Origin: Lepisosteus oculatus
Taxonomy: Eukaryota; Chordata; Actinopteri; Semionotiformes; Lepisosteidae
Reading direction: 5' to 3'
Length of the DNA: 64,000 nt
Assembly: GCF_040954835.1 (NCBI RefSeq)
Contig: NC_090697.1
Span: 3,670,501-3,734,500 of the forward strand
Shown: piece by piece, positions 1-12,100 of the stretch
Layout: the number at the start of each line of letters is the position of its first letter
How positions within the stretch are numbered: position 1 is the stretch's first letter
Program-made: the position numbers and the translations under genes
Notes under the pieces: generated by a model
Databases searched by the model: none
What the model saw: the letters and a program-made list of their open reading frames with translations, nothing else
What the model was told of the DNA's origin: nothing

Positions 1-403
1 ACAATTATCTCTCTCTTACTAATACTGTGCACAGAAAGTGAAAGAATTGTTTCTGTTGTAGGGTGTTAAAATTCTGTGCACAGCATCCTCAAGAGCGACG
101 CCACTTGGGAAAAGCATTGTTTGATATGAGTAGTTTGAACCTGCCTTCTCTAGACCTGGTACATTTTTTATTTCCCCAAAAAATGTTCTCTGGAGTGTGA
201 TAGAAGCTGACACAATATCAATATCAGTGAGGTAGTAGAGACAATAGTACTTATTTCTAATTTTATTCAATAGCTGTTTAAAAAGGGAATCCTACTTACT
301 ACACTCATTTTCTCTTAGACTGTTTTCAGCATCACAAAAACAAAACATACACAAATTATTTAAACTTAACAGTATATTACATGAATTATGGGATTTACGT
401 TTG

Positions 404-433
404 CTGAGGCTCCAGCATAAACTGGAGCCTCAG
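404..433. repeat. Perfect 12-bp stem hairpin in PTPRK intron
   Basis: CTGAGGCTCCAG (404-415), six-base loop, then CTGGAGCCTCAG (422-433). The arms are perfectly complementary and GC-rich in AT-rich surroundings. Nothing else was recognised in intron sequence 1-1198. Confidence 0.8.
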
Positions 434-1198
434 TCTACACTCATGTAGACACCCAACCTTGAAAGTAAAATAATTATGGGGGGAAAGCAAAATGGAAGAG
501 GTTGTGAATCAAGCAAGTAGAAGTGGTGGCATTTTCATTTTCTAAGGCAAGACCCAGTGTATGTGAAAGGCAATTTTAAAATGCCAGCCTTTAAGTATTT
601 TAATCTGTTATCTGTTTAAGTGCAGATCATCCTACTGAAGACTTGTTAATTGCATTAGGTCCCCAGTCTTTACAGTCATTTACAGTCTTGAGTTTTTTTT
701 CAGCTGTGATCTCTAGTGGGAGAAAAACCTCTTCTAACAATAAAGAATTGAACTCGGCATAAAGGCAGTTGTCACCGTTTCCACTAATCTGTGAAGGGAT
801 ATACGAATCGAATCTCTGCATTTAATCAAGAAATAAATCATATATTCCATTCACGTATGTTGACTAAAATACTAAATGTAATCAATTAACAAACAAATCA
901 TTAAAAATGCACTGTCGAGTCTATTTAGTGAAAATAGATGCTTTTCCAACATATTGTTGAAATTTACTTTATGTGCCTTCAAAACCAAAATGTGTTCGAT
1001 GAAATCCCCCTAAACTGGCATGTGCCCATTTGAAATATTACAAGCTTGCGAGGATGAACACAAAGAATTTACTGGCCTCCCCACTCCACCTTGACACTCA
1101 CACTTTGGATCTATGCATTGTACTGTTCAGAACAGCTAGTTCTTGGCATATTTTATCTGCAGTTATAGAGAGATTTTTTTTCTTTTTTTTTCATTAAG

Positions 1199-1324
1199 GG
1201 TTGCCCACAGTATTGGCCAGAAGAAGGTGTTCTTCGCTACGGCCCTATACAAGTTGAATGTATGTCTTGCTCCATGGATTGTGATGTGATAAGCCGTCTT
1301 TTCAGGATATGTAATCTTACCAGG
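1199..1324 (+). CDS. ptprk: PTPRK coding exon (D2, [10 protein letters not shown] to CNLTR)
   Basis: A T-rich tract and AAG acceptor precede GGT TGC CCA CAG. The donor is AGG|GTAAGA. The exon is in phase 0 at both ends and contains the D2 block [20 protein letters not shown]. The preceding exon (human-like ending ...VDVAQ) was not found between 1 and 1198 and should lie upstream of the window. Confidence 0.9.
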
Positions 1325-4300
1325 GTAAGAGTGCGTCATCTCATAAAATATTCTTGTCATTCTTGTGCATTAAAAACTATTAAAAGTATGTGCTATCCCT
1401 CTTAAATTATAAGTCAGTGGAGACTAAGATATTTTCTTAATGTATCTGCCAAAAAAAAGATTTTTGAAGAGAACAATTGTCTCTGGTGCTTGAAGTTTTT
1501 GGTCCTTTGATCACAAAAACATTGTCACAAGGTTTGACTGACATTTCGTCTTCTCATCTACTTGAAATGACTGCAGTAACACAGAAAAGCAATCTTGCAT
1601 TAATAACTTGTGTCATTGTGAAATGGATGTGGGTTGATGTTGCCTGCAACTGACACCAACCTTATGGTGTCACATGTGAAATCCTGTGGCAACAGTTTGC
1701 GGGAAAGAAATTGATAGATGTTTGCTCTTAGTCTTGATATTCTTCAGAAAAGTCTTTTCTTTGATTCCCTTTTTCACATTGATCTAAGTTGGCTGGATTG
1801 TACAGACAGAATAACAGCATGTTGGGCCTAGTTTGTTCTGTGTTTTAAACTTGATTGACGTGGCCTAATCAATGCAAACCCCAATGTAGAAACATTTAAA
1901 GGGCAGGGATGACATTTAGGCATTATACAATTATTTGATTTTACTGCTTATTCCTCCTTCCAGCCACAGGAGGGATACCTCATGGTGCGTCAGTTTCAGT
2001 ACCTGGGATGGGCCTCACACAGAGAAGTGCCAGCATCCAAGCGCTCTTTCTTGAAGCTCATCATGCAGGTTGATAAATGGCAGGAGGAGTGTGAAGAAGG
2101 AGAAGGAAGAACAATAATTCACTGCCTGTGAGTAACACCAGGATACGTTTCCTGCATTTCAGATAGATAAGATGTCTCGTTCTTAGGATGAAGAAGAAGA
2201 CATGGTTCTGAATTTAAGACATTTTCTCTCAGCTTCCTTTCTAGTGTAATTTATTGTAATTAAAGGTTTTTGCAGTTGTTGTCATTGGTGATAAATATTT
2301 TGACATATAAATTGATCTTTGAAATAAATAATCTCTAACAAATTAGTATTAGCTTAAGCCAATCAATTTGTTTTAAGTTAAAAACTCAACAAAGATAAAT
2401 CTGTATCGATATCCAAAGTTTTTTTTCCTGGTCATTGTGCAGATATGAATTATTTGCCAAAGGTATTGTTAATGCATCATACAGAAAAATTCAATCTTTG
2501 TGAATCGCATGGTATAAATATACTAACAATAAAGTTTATGGACACTTGGATTTGCTGAAACAAAATAAGGGAAGTGTGTTTCAGCATAAACCTCTGATTT
2601 ACACTATTAAAATTGTGAAAGAAAATGGAACTTAAAGGTATGTTTTGAAAGCATTTTACTACTAACAGTTATCAAAACTTTCACTTGTTATCAATCACAG
2701 ATCCACATACTCAGTTAAAGTGAACTTAAATAAAGAAGTAATGTATTTTTCTCCTTTCATTTGCCTTATATTTTCACTCCAGTAAAGCAAATCCAAGTCA
2801 TCACATTCGTAGCTGTTTCACTGCTAGTAGTACACAAAATTCTTGTTCTTCTTACTTTTCAAGCCATTTTAGCTCTGCTTCTTCTAAATCCCCCCTGCTC
2901 TTTTAATTAGTCTTTGTGGTTCAGTGCCTGTTCTGCTCTTTTATGAAACTTTCCTCATTTTACAGTTTTTTTTAGTTACGACTGTCACTGTTACACCAAT
3001 TTGAAAATTACATTTCTTTCTGGTCTCTCTTGATATGGAGAGATTTAATAATTAATGTAAACAGTGAAGTAATAACTAATTAGAACATTATTTGTTCTGG
3101 GTGTCTATTTTTTCTACTTTCACTTTTAGGTGTTCCCTTTTCCTGCTGTCTTACTTGTAGTTTAAATAGCGAAATTCTTTCAGTATACATCTATTTTACT
3201 GTGCAGTCCATTGTTCAGAACATTGACTTTAACACAATTTATAAAACAGTAATTCTGAAGAGTAATTTGTGGTATATTATCATCATGTTTTATCTCCTTT
3301 CTTTAAGCCCTTGCATTGCTTTTGTGGTTCCTACAAAACAATGTGAATATTGTAACATACAATAAATAGGCAGTACATTGCCTATTGGATTTTTGTTTCA
3401 CTGTGTTGTATTATATTTTATTGTGGTCTTTTTGCAAGACATGCAGTTTCCCAAAAATACACACTATCTATTCTGTGTAGCTTTGAATGCTTCAAAGTTA
3501 ATCAATAATGCTTTTTTTTACTAATTAATAACAAATACAAAATTAAGTGGTAAAACAAAATCACACTTCCTTTTTTAAGACAAAAATAACAAAGCTCAGT
3601 TTCCTCAACCAGTATGCACAGCAAAGTATTCAGACCATTCCCATGGTGTCCCATTTTGAGAAATTACAAGGTGATACATACACATTTTTTAAATTTAAAG
3701 AGGAACTGCAATCCCAACTTCTGAGACCAGTTTTGTAAGATACTTAATCTTTGTTGTAACTCCTACAAAGAACGTCCAGTCTGTTTATGAGAAGAGTTTG
3801 ATTTGAATTCAGTGTTTTGTCACTGTTACATTTGTGGACAGACACAGTTTTATGCACTAGAAAAAGCAAGTTTCTTAGTTTCACTGTTTTCTTGTCATCT
3901 GTATGGCTATTAAAATACAGCTGTGGCATTCCAGCCACATTTCCAGCGTTGTGTCGAGTACAGAGAAAAACTAAATCCACACTTGCAGAAACTTCATTCA
4001 AGATTAGACAAATTTCCTGTTAGCTTTAACAGCTTTCCAAAAGGAAATATAGCTTGGATTCAGCTTGATTATAATGAATAACAGTTATTCACGTAGGTCG
4101 CTGCGTCGGCATGCATACAGGTAGGCTGCGAAGGAACAGGTGAAGATTTATTCCATGCTGGAATGAAAAAAGCGAAAGGTGCGGGCTTCACCATAATTTT
4201 GACCACCATTGTTTACTTCTCTCTGCAGAAATGGAGGAGGCCGCAGTGGAATGTTCTGTGCCATCAGCATTGTTTGTGAAATGATTAAGCGGCAAAATGT

Positions 4301-5375
4301 GGTTGATGTTTTCCATGCGGTTAAAAGTCTTCGGAACTGCAAGCCAAACATGGTGGAAAGCCCTGTAAGTAAAGAGCTCATCATGATGATGCAAATCATT
4401 TCCCTCTTTTTTTAAAAAAAAAAACAAAAGTGGAGGTTATCCATCTATGCATTTAACAGCACGTGGTTCCAAAACATGTGGTGTATTTAAGCTTTTGCAA
4501 AGCCAAGTTCTGTTTTCAGCAGTTATACTGAGATATTTTAAGGGGTGAAGTGAATGAGAATGATCATAACATGTCCTACTAACGTGTGAAGTTTTAACTG
4601 AGCTTGCACAATTAAGTATTCTAAAACCAAGATAAAATAAGAGTTGGTGTATATTGGGTGGAAAGACATCTTCAAAGATAGGTTTGTTGATTGATGTTGT
4701 TGAAATGGTAAAAAGTAAAAAAAAACAACAACTGAACAACTATGTTAGTAAGCCACTGATGGAGCTGGAGTGAGCCACTAGTGAAGTGAATGCTATGTTT
4801 TTTTTTTTTATTTAAAAACAACAAGGCATTTGTACTGTCTTTATAACCATATAATGATAAGTGCATACAAAAACACCTCTAACCACATCCTTTGCATATC
4901 ATGGCTGCTTCTAAAAAGAACTGTTTCCCACATTTTCAGTACTCTAAAAAATGCATTATTTGAAATTAAGCTCTGTGTTTAGAAAAAAAATCAATGCATT
5001 GCAAGTAGCATTGCGCAAAAGAAGGCTGACTCAGACCTTTGCTGCCGCATTATAGTAACAACAAGTCTGCTTGATTTGCCATTGAGTCCCTGGTAACTTG
5101 TGGTGACAGATCTAACTGCCTGGTTTTTTTGCATACACAACTGTACACTACTGTATGCTATTTTCTGACATGGTTGAGATGTAAAATTATTATGAATACA
5201 GATAAATTTATGAAACAGCAGATCAAAGGTATTATTGAACAGCGATATTTCGGAAGGAATAGTTCTAATATTTCTTGTTCATCTGAAATAACATTGTCAT
5301 TCCAAATTGTTTGTGTTCCAGGAACAATACCGCTTCTGTTATGACCTTGCCCTGGAATATTTAGAGACCTCATAA
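1199..5375 (+). CDS. ptprk: PTPRK, receptor-type tyrosine phosphatase kappa, C-terminal part (partial gene)
   Basis: Four coding exons (1199-1324, 1964-2127, 4229-4364, 5322-5375) join in frame with clean AG/GT borders and end in TAA. They encode the last ~160 residues of a type IIB receptor phosphatase. The peptide starts [10 protein letters not shown] and ends [17 protein letters not shown], very close to mammalian PTPRK. It covers the second half of the D2 domain. The D2 signature loop reads HCLNGGGRSG instead of the active HCxAGxGRTG, so this is the catalytically weak regulatory D2. The protein is a homophilic adhesion receptor at cell contacts (family knowledge). The 5' exons lie upstream of the window. 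PTPRK is preferred over PTPRM, T or U because THEMIS follows directly, as in human 6q22.33. Confidence 0.93.
1964..2127 (+). CDS. ptprk: PTPRK coding exon (D2, [11 protein letters not shown] to IIHCL)
   Basis: The acceptor is CTTCCAG|CCACAG and the donor CCT|GTGAGT. It contains [12 protein letters not shown] (WPD-loop region, where the catalytic Asp motif is not kept) and ends in the Cys of the pseudo-active P-loop. It leaves two bases of a Leu codon to the next exon. Confidence 0.93.
4093..4178 (-). mobile_element. Penelope-like element end fragment
   Basis: Contains GGTAGGCTGCGAAGGAAC and TTTATTCCATGCTGGAA, the same end sequence (minus orientation) found at 6841-6915, 54170-54285 and 55986-56060. 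No body follows. It lies just upstream of a PTPRK exon acceptor. The rest of the 2128-4228 intron shows nothing recognisable. Confidence 0.65.
4229..4364 (+). CDS. ptprk: PTPRK coding exon (D2, [11 protein letters not shown] to NMVESP)
   Basis: The acceptor is CTCTGCAG|AAATGG and the donor CCCT|GTAAGT. It encodes the rest of the P-loop (GGGRSG) and the following helices, including [21 protein letters not shown] Penelope-type element end lies about 50 bases upstream of the acceptor. Confidence 0.93.
5322..5375 (+). CDS. ptprk: PTPRK terminal coding exon
   Basis: The acceptor is TTGTGTTCCAG|GAACAA. It encodes [17 protein letters not shown] and stops at TAA 5373-5375. The mammalian protein ends ...EYLESS, so the terminus is full length. 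Confidence 0.93.
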   Translation, partial: EQYRFCYDLALEYLETS

Positions 5376-6475
5376 CTGGATAACACTTACTGGATACTGC
5401 CTGATTACACCTGTTACAGCTTCAAGAGTTAATCTGATCAAGGAATCAAACAAAAGCACAGTCTTCAAGACTGAAGTTTGATTTTTATTTTTTTTATATG
5501 GTCATTCTTAATATGCTGGGAATCTCAACTTTAAAGATGTAACTCATTTATAAATGTCAGCATTGTACTAAACAGTGTTCAGTGCCACTTAATTATGTGC
5601 TGGCCATACTGTAGGTCAGATTTGCTTCAATGTTGTTTTACATTCTCTGACTTTTTTTATGTGCAGCCATTGTAAAGAGTAACACTAATGCCAACGTGTT
5701 GCATGCAAATGTTTTCTATATATATTTTTAATAACCAAAATCACAACTAATCACATGTTGTCCTGGAAAGGTTTAATGCACTCTTTATATATCAAAGTGC
5801 TGCAGTGTAACATTGGCTTAGTACCATTTGTATTGTGCAATGATGGCTGATTTTTTCCTTCTGTAGCAAATCTAAATCATAAGCCAAAGACTTTTGTGTA
5901 AATATGTCTATATGGATAAAGCACATTGTTTGTATTTATTGTTTACTTGCATTCCTTTTTGAAGGTTAAAGAAACAATCATTTTCACCCCCCTGCTCCTG
6001 GAATTTAAAATGTTTGCATTTACGTATTTTTTTATGTATTAGTGTAAGTAGGGCATACTTTTTAAAGGCTTAGACCTCTACATGTTGTTATAGTGATTTG
6101 TGTAAATGCTTGTGATGTCTGTCCATGCAGATAAGATTTGAAAAGGTCAATAACATGACCACAAAATCTATTTTTTTCTTAAAATGTAATGTTTTCACAG
6201 TTGTATTAGTATTTTAAAAAAGAACACCTATAATGTGTGCGCACAGTATTAGAGACATCTTACAGAGGTTTAAGCCAATTCAAGGGAACCAATGCACAGC
6301 CAGGCAAGCTTCAATCAACTAGGAATATATGTAGAGCATCAATGTAAGCATGTAGGAAACAAACAATTATATGTGGAGTTCAATCATTTTATTTTTTGAT
6401 GTTTGTAATTGTTGGCTTTTGGCTGTAAGAAAATCAACTTTGAATTAAAAAAACAAATCAAATGAATGGTTGTGT
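5376..6475 (+). other. ptprk: PTPRK 3'UTR (predicted)
   Basis: About 1.1 kb of AT-rich sequence after the PTPRK stop with no ORF or clear repeat. A candidate poly(A) signal ATTAAA sits at 6444-6449 and is followed by a GT/T-rich stretch. The end point is inferred from that signal only. Confidence 0.5.
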
Positions 6476-6649
6476 CTATATTATTCTTTCCAAAATGTAA
6501 AGTAAGATCTGAGTGCTACCTGATGAAATGGATTCTCCGGCACTATGCAAAATCTTGTAATGGCACAGTACATTGAAGAATGGAATGCATAACATCACAT
6601 TTAGTGTCAGTCATATTCAGAAGGTTTAAGAAGTAGGCATTCTTCAGTA

Positions 6650-7525
6650 TGCCTTTACATTTAAATGAACAAGTAATAGGTTTTGGCCGTGGAGCCTTCT
6701 TCAGGTGTGTCTGAAAAAGACACTTCTTCAAACACCTGAAGAAGGCTCCACAGCCGAAACGTTGTGTTCTCTTTCTTCTTTTTTTCAGCATGGAATAAAC
6801 CTATTACTTGTTCCTTTGCAGCCTGCACACGCTGACACAGCTACCCACTTAAGTAATAGGTTTATTCCATGCTGAAAAAAAGAAGAAAGACAACACAACG
6901 TTTCAGCCGTGGAGCCTTCTTCAGGTGTGAGAGAGACAGGGCAGTAAGCAAAGGTAATGTAGCGGGACAACAAAAGCTGGGCGAGAGGAGGAGTGAGAGG
7001 CAGGAGCAGGGGACAGAAAGAGAGGCCAATCAAGAGGTGTGAAGTCAGAATAGGTGTAGAGAGGTGTGAAATGAAACTTCCAATGAATGGAGAAAATTTA
7101 GAAGAGTAGTCTGTCGTTAAGAGAAGGGGGAAGGTGTGATCCTAGCTGCAGGATAATTTAAGTTTCGGTGGTCTTTCTGATGTATGAGTTCGGAAAACCA
7201 TCTTTGAGAACACAGACGGAGAGATTAGAGTGGTTATGGCCGTCAGAGGTGAAATGAGAAACAATGGTTTTAGAGAGATCTTTAATCATCACAGCCCTAA
7301 CATGTTCTCTGAAGCAGTCTCCAAGACTCCTTCCTGTTTCTCCAATGTAGATGGCTGGGCATTTACTGCAAGAGATACAGTAGATAAGGTTGCTGGAGGT
7401 ACAAGATGCTGTCTGAGTGATCCGGAATTATCCTGAGGGGCCTTGAATGAGTGTGGTGTTAGATGTGTACTTGCAGGTGATACAGCGAGCTCTGTTGCAA
7501 GGGTGCCTGGTGTGGATGGTTACAT
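6650..7525 (-). mobile_element. Penelope-like retroelement fragment with GIY-YIG domain and inverted ends
   Basis: On the minus strand 7525 to ~7070 encodes a degenerate GIY-YIG endonuclease region. Recognisable blocks are [45 protein letters not shown] and HFTSDGHNHSNLSVCVLKDG. This is the C-terminal module of Penelope-like elements. The element's end sequence (CACCTGAAGAAGGCTCCA... GCATGGAATAAACCTATTAC) occurs three times: minus at ~6670-6715, plus at 6733-6845 and minus at 6850-6930. The copies are therefore head-to-head. Frameshifts and stops show it is dead. Confidence 0.8.
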
Positions 7526-9093
7526 TTAAAAGGAAATTATAAAGTGTTTTCAATTTACAGTTTTTCTTTTGATCTCCTCTGATTTCATTCTTATGTTTAA
7601 CTGAACAATGTCTTATTTATAAAGCAGAGGGAACTTCCTGCTGGCAAATCTGTTATAATGAGAGATGTTAAACAGTGCTTCTTAAAGCCAGGTGTCTATT
7701 TCAGTGTGTCAGATTTACAGTATCTAGTCATATGCTGTATAATACAGTATAGAGATCGGTGTGTTGAAAAATTTTACTAAAGGATTTATCCTTCCTGTTT
7801 GTGCTTCATATGCGTTAAGGATACAGTAAGATACAAATTATTTGTGCTGTGTCTTGAATTGGGGATGTGATTTTTTCCTCCATGGTTTGACAGTGTAAAA
7901 CTGAAAGTAGGATACAATTAGCTTGTTTTTAACTGGATTAGTTATGCATAAGAGTAGACGTTTTTTTTTCCGCAGAACCACACGTTATACAATATTGATG
8001 ATTTATGCGCTCAGGACAAGAAATTTCTATACCGTCATATTATTTAGCCATTATAAATGTAAAGGAAAGTGAGCTAATTTTGATGAACTAGCCATTCTTC
8101 AATTCCATTTTTCATACAGTGCATATTCCGATGTTTGTGTGCTGTTCCTAGAGACACCGTGTTTGAGATACTCCCATACAAAACAGGCATTCAGAGAGAA
8201 CACAGGCATCAAGTGGAGACTCAGTTATGACCAAATAATCCCATGCATTCGTTTGAAAGCACTGAAACTCGTCATGGTAGGAACCACATGGTTGTTAAAG
8301 CAGTTCTGTGTGTATGATAAAACATGAGCATCCTTTTCTTCAAGACCTCTGTAGAGTAAAAGCATGTGGTTCCTTTATTTTTCACATATGGCTTTTTTTG
8401 TTCAACATTAAAACAGCCAGCATAAACAGTAATAAACTGAATTGTTTTGGATTTCTATAGTTAATTTACTTTAAAAAGTGCTGGAGTTAAATCAGCTGTT
8501 CACTACCTGGTATACAGTACATATCTAATAAAGATAAAGGTTTCAACATATGCTAGAATATCTAATGCTTGTTTCTTTTTACATACATTCTGAAGAAATC
8601 CCAGCTCACGATTGTGGATGAAAAAGAGAATTTTGTTATTATAAACAACACCTACTGTACATCATTATAAATAACGTGAATCACTCACTATTCATCAGGT
8701 TCTCATCAGTGACTAATGTCATTTACAGCTGCACGGCACATTCTGTAATTTAAAGTCATGCTAATCTAAAATGAAAAGCTGTTAGTTTGTCAGAATGATA
8801 GCCTAGATTCTGAGGGTTGTTGTGGTTACTTTACTGTCTGTGATTTCCGGAGGTAGAAAGAGCACTTCCACCCATATCATCAGCAAGGCACGGTAACATA
8901 AGACAAGGCAAAGCACTCCAGAACACACAAACGAACATGATGTACAGAAAATATTTAAACCCTCTATTCCAAGCTGATACATAAAAACTCTCTCAAAAAA
9001 TGCTCAAGATATTTTAAATTCATAATTACTGAAAAAAAGGTTTTTCTAATTTTTTGGGGTGTGATATTTTGAAGGTTACTGGAACAGAAAAAC
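7526..9093. other. PTPRK-THEMIS intergenic stretch, no gene seen
   Basis: AT-rich sequence without a convincing exon, RNA gene or classified repeat. Any THEMIS promoter or noncoding 5' exon would lie here, but no TATA or CpG island is evident. A weak acceptor-like AAG lies at ~9074, 20 bases before the THEMIS start codon. Confidence 0.4.
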
Positions 9094-9184
9094 ATGGCAT
9101 TAACGCTAGAGGAATTTACTCGCTCACTTGATCCAAAAACCCTACCAAGAGTAATACAGATTCAGTCTGGAATTTATTTTCAAG
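9094..9184 (+). CDS. themis: THEMIS coding exon 1
   Basis: Start ATG at 9094 in a good context (AAAACATGG). Encodes [20 protein letters not shown] and onward, matching the mammalian N-terminus. The donor is CAAG|GTAAGA, leaving one base (G) of a Gly codon. Confidence 0.93.
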
Positions 9185-12100
9185 GTAAGAGCAATACAGT
9201 TTTAACTATATATACACTATATTTAAATTAATTTAAGTTGACATGCTTTAGTGTTTTCCTTATTTGTTTTTTTAACTATTTCAATTTATGGTAGGTTTTC
9301 AAAATAATGTATTTTTTCCATATTAAATCTAAGAAAAAACTGTTTAAAGAAGGCGGTGCGTAATGTTCAGCTGCCTTTATATCTTTTTGCCTTTGTTGGC
9401 TAATTGTCCTTTTTCTTAATTTTCCTTTTATGTGCTTCATGAACTAAATAATTAGACACATTTTATTTTTTGTGGCCTGTTTTACATATAACAATTTTGC
9501 ATGTCTGCATTTATAAAACTTCTTACTCTAGAAATAGTACAATTGCATGTCAGTTCTGTGCTGAAGATCGCTTTTCTTTGTTCAGTGTCCTCCTTATTAT
9601 AGGTCAAGTTTACTGAAGCTTCCTGGATTATTAATTGCCTCCTTTCTGTACTTTCAGCTATTTGACACCTGTTAGTAGGCGAACAGGATTTGCTTTCTTG
9701 TACATGTATACATTTAAATTATTTTAAAGGCAGTATTTTAACAATACAAACCAATGTAGTGAATCAGTGTTCTCTTGTATAAGAAACACAAAGCTCATTT
9801 TATGTGCAGGATTTTATATTCTCGTTATCTTTTCTTGCCTGCTTTGGCTGTTATTTGTGTTTAGCTTATCTTTGTGTTAGTCTACAACACTAACTCCTGT
9901 CCATCTTTAAAGTGCAGTATAATTCATAAAATTCTTTCTTACTTGTTAGTGTTTAACTTAAGGCCTAAATGTAGACTGCATGATCACATTTAATCATTTT
10001 CTCCTAAGCATATGACCCAAAATATGAATATGAACTGGGATGCTTTTTGTATGGGCAACAAGTTAAAACATGATGTATTCCAAAATGATAGCTGGAAAGT
10101 CAATTACTCAGCTCATGAACCTGTTGAACTCATGGAATGAGCTCAACAAGAGTTAAAAAAGATCATAACGATGCAGCTCTTGCAGTGTACAGTATTATCA
10201 CTCCCTGGAATTCATTTGAATGTGAAGAAAGTTTGCTAGAAAGTCAAAATATGTGATGCAATTTGAAAAACATTATGCATTGATTAAATGTTTTGACTGA
10301 CAGTTTGTACATCTAATAGCTTCTATTTTACTTAGATTGAAGTTGGAGGCTGCCTGAGGTTGTGAGTTGCAAAGCAACAAATACCGTAGATGTTAATTCC
10401 ACATTGAAAAGTAGAAAGAAGAACAAATAATCTTTCAGCATGTGAAGCTTTGTTCAATTGCAAAGGCTCAGGCAGCCAGAACATTCCTTTCCCTTTGTTT
10501 TCAGTGTGGAACAAACCCTTGCTTGTTACTTTTACAATTTTATTTAGAATAATTGTTGAAGCAACAATTCCAACATGTTTGAAAGTATATTATTCTTTGT
10601 ATAGGTCATTCAATTTTTTTATGTAACAACAAATGTTGTAACAAACAGATTTTGCGTATATAATAACAATAATAAATAGAAACAAGAATTAAATAAGACG
10701 CACTGCTTTCTTAGCATGAGAATGCAGCTTACTTATTTTTGACAACATAAACATATGTATGAATCCAGAGTGCACTTAAGAGTTGAAATTAACAAATTAT
10801 ACATTGGATTATTAAATGTCACCATTTGTGTATCATTATAACCAACTGTAAGTACATTTCTCTTTTACTTTTGCTCTTTGCATTAAGGGATTTCAAGTTT
10901 ATCCCAGATAGTTTTTAATTCTGTACCTTTAATCAACCATTAGTCTCATTAAGCAGAATATTTGTTTTCTTTGGGTTTATTCATAAAGCCAATATTAATA
11001 ATCAGTGTTGTTTGTTTTACCATTAGGGTTTGAACATATCCAATAACATGTTTTCCAATAATTAAAAAAATGAAAATATCTGCTTTATATTGGAACTCTT
11101 TTACAAAATGGTGTGAATGTTAAACCTGTAAAACTGATCCATTTATATCCCTATTTTATATGTATATGCAGTTGTTCAAATGATCAGCTCTTAAATCTAC
11201 AGTATATTCCTACTTTGAGTGCGGTATGAATTTGATTATTGAAATGTTTCATAATGCTAGAATGGCAGGAACAGGAGGTAAGATGCCATGGAAGTCACAT
11301 TTAATTTTACATACAATCATGTAAGAAAATTGTTTCCCTGATGTTCCTATAATAAGATACAATATTTAGTTGTTATTTTAATAAACACCACCTTTAAAAC
11401 AGATAATTCTATTATTTTTAAAAATTTACTTTAAATCATTGGAAATACATCAAGGAGTACAGTTTAACAAAAAATGTTTAATTTACAAAATGCATATAAA
11501 AATACTGTATTTATCTCATTCTTGTAATGCATATATTATTCGCATAATAATTAATTCTGACTCAATATTCATTAATTGTCTGTTTTTGAATGAATCACCA
11601 TAGGGTCTAGTTGAATTGTAGTAGAACAATGGGATACCATTAGGAATAGCCAGGCATTAGTTTGTTCTTTTGAAAGCTGCAAGATTTCTGCTCTGCAAAG
11701 CAGTCTACAGAGACCATCTATGTGCTGTGTGCTACCGTGTTTAGCTTTACTCTTAACAACAGTTCATACTAAATGTCTTTGTTTTTATGCTGGTAACCTT
11801 GATAAAAAAACAACTTTGAAAATTATGATTTCTCTATAGACACTTAACCCATTTTCTGAATTGAAAACAATGATGAAGTAATGATTAGTAATTTCTAATA
11901 ACTTTTTATCTTACTCAGTGCTATTTCTCTCATAAGTCGTCTAACTTTTGCAGTTTTAGGATCATTGAGGTAATAAGCAAAAATATCTAATGTTGCAAAT
12001 GCATGACTTTCTCTATTAGGTTCTTGTACTTTTTAGAATTGAACTTATTTTATCATCTTTTTTGCATTTTACAAAGAAATATACTTTTACTGTATGCAAA

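Noticed and set aside
19-270. 83-codon minus-strand ORF at the window start
   Set aside because: No motif, no splice context and no homology I recognise; it lies in a PTPRK intron on the opposite strand.
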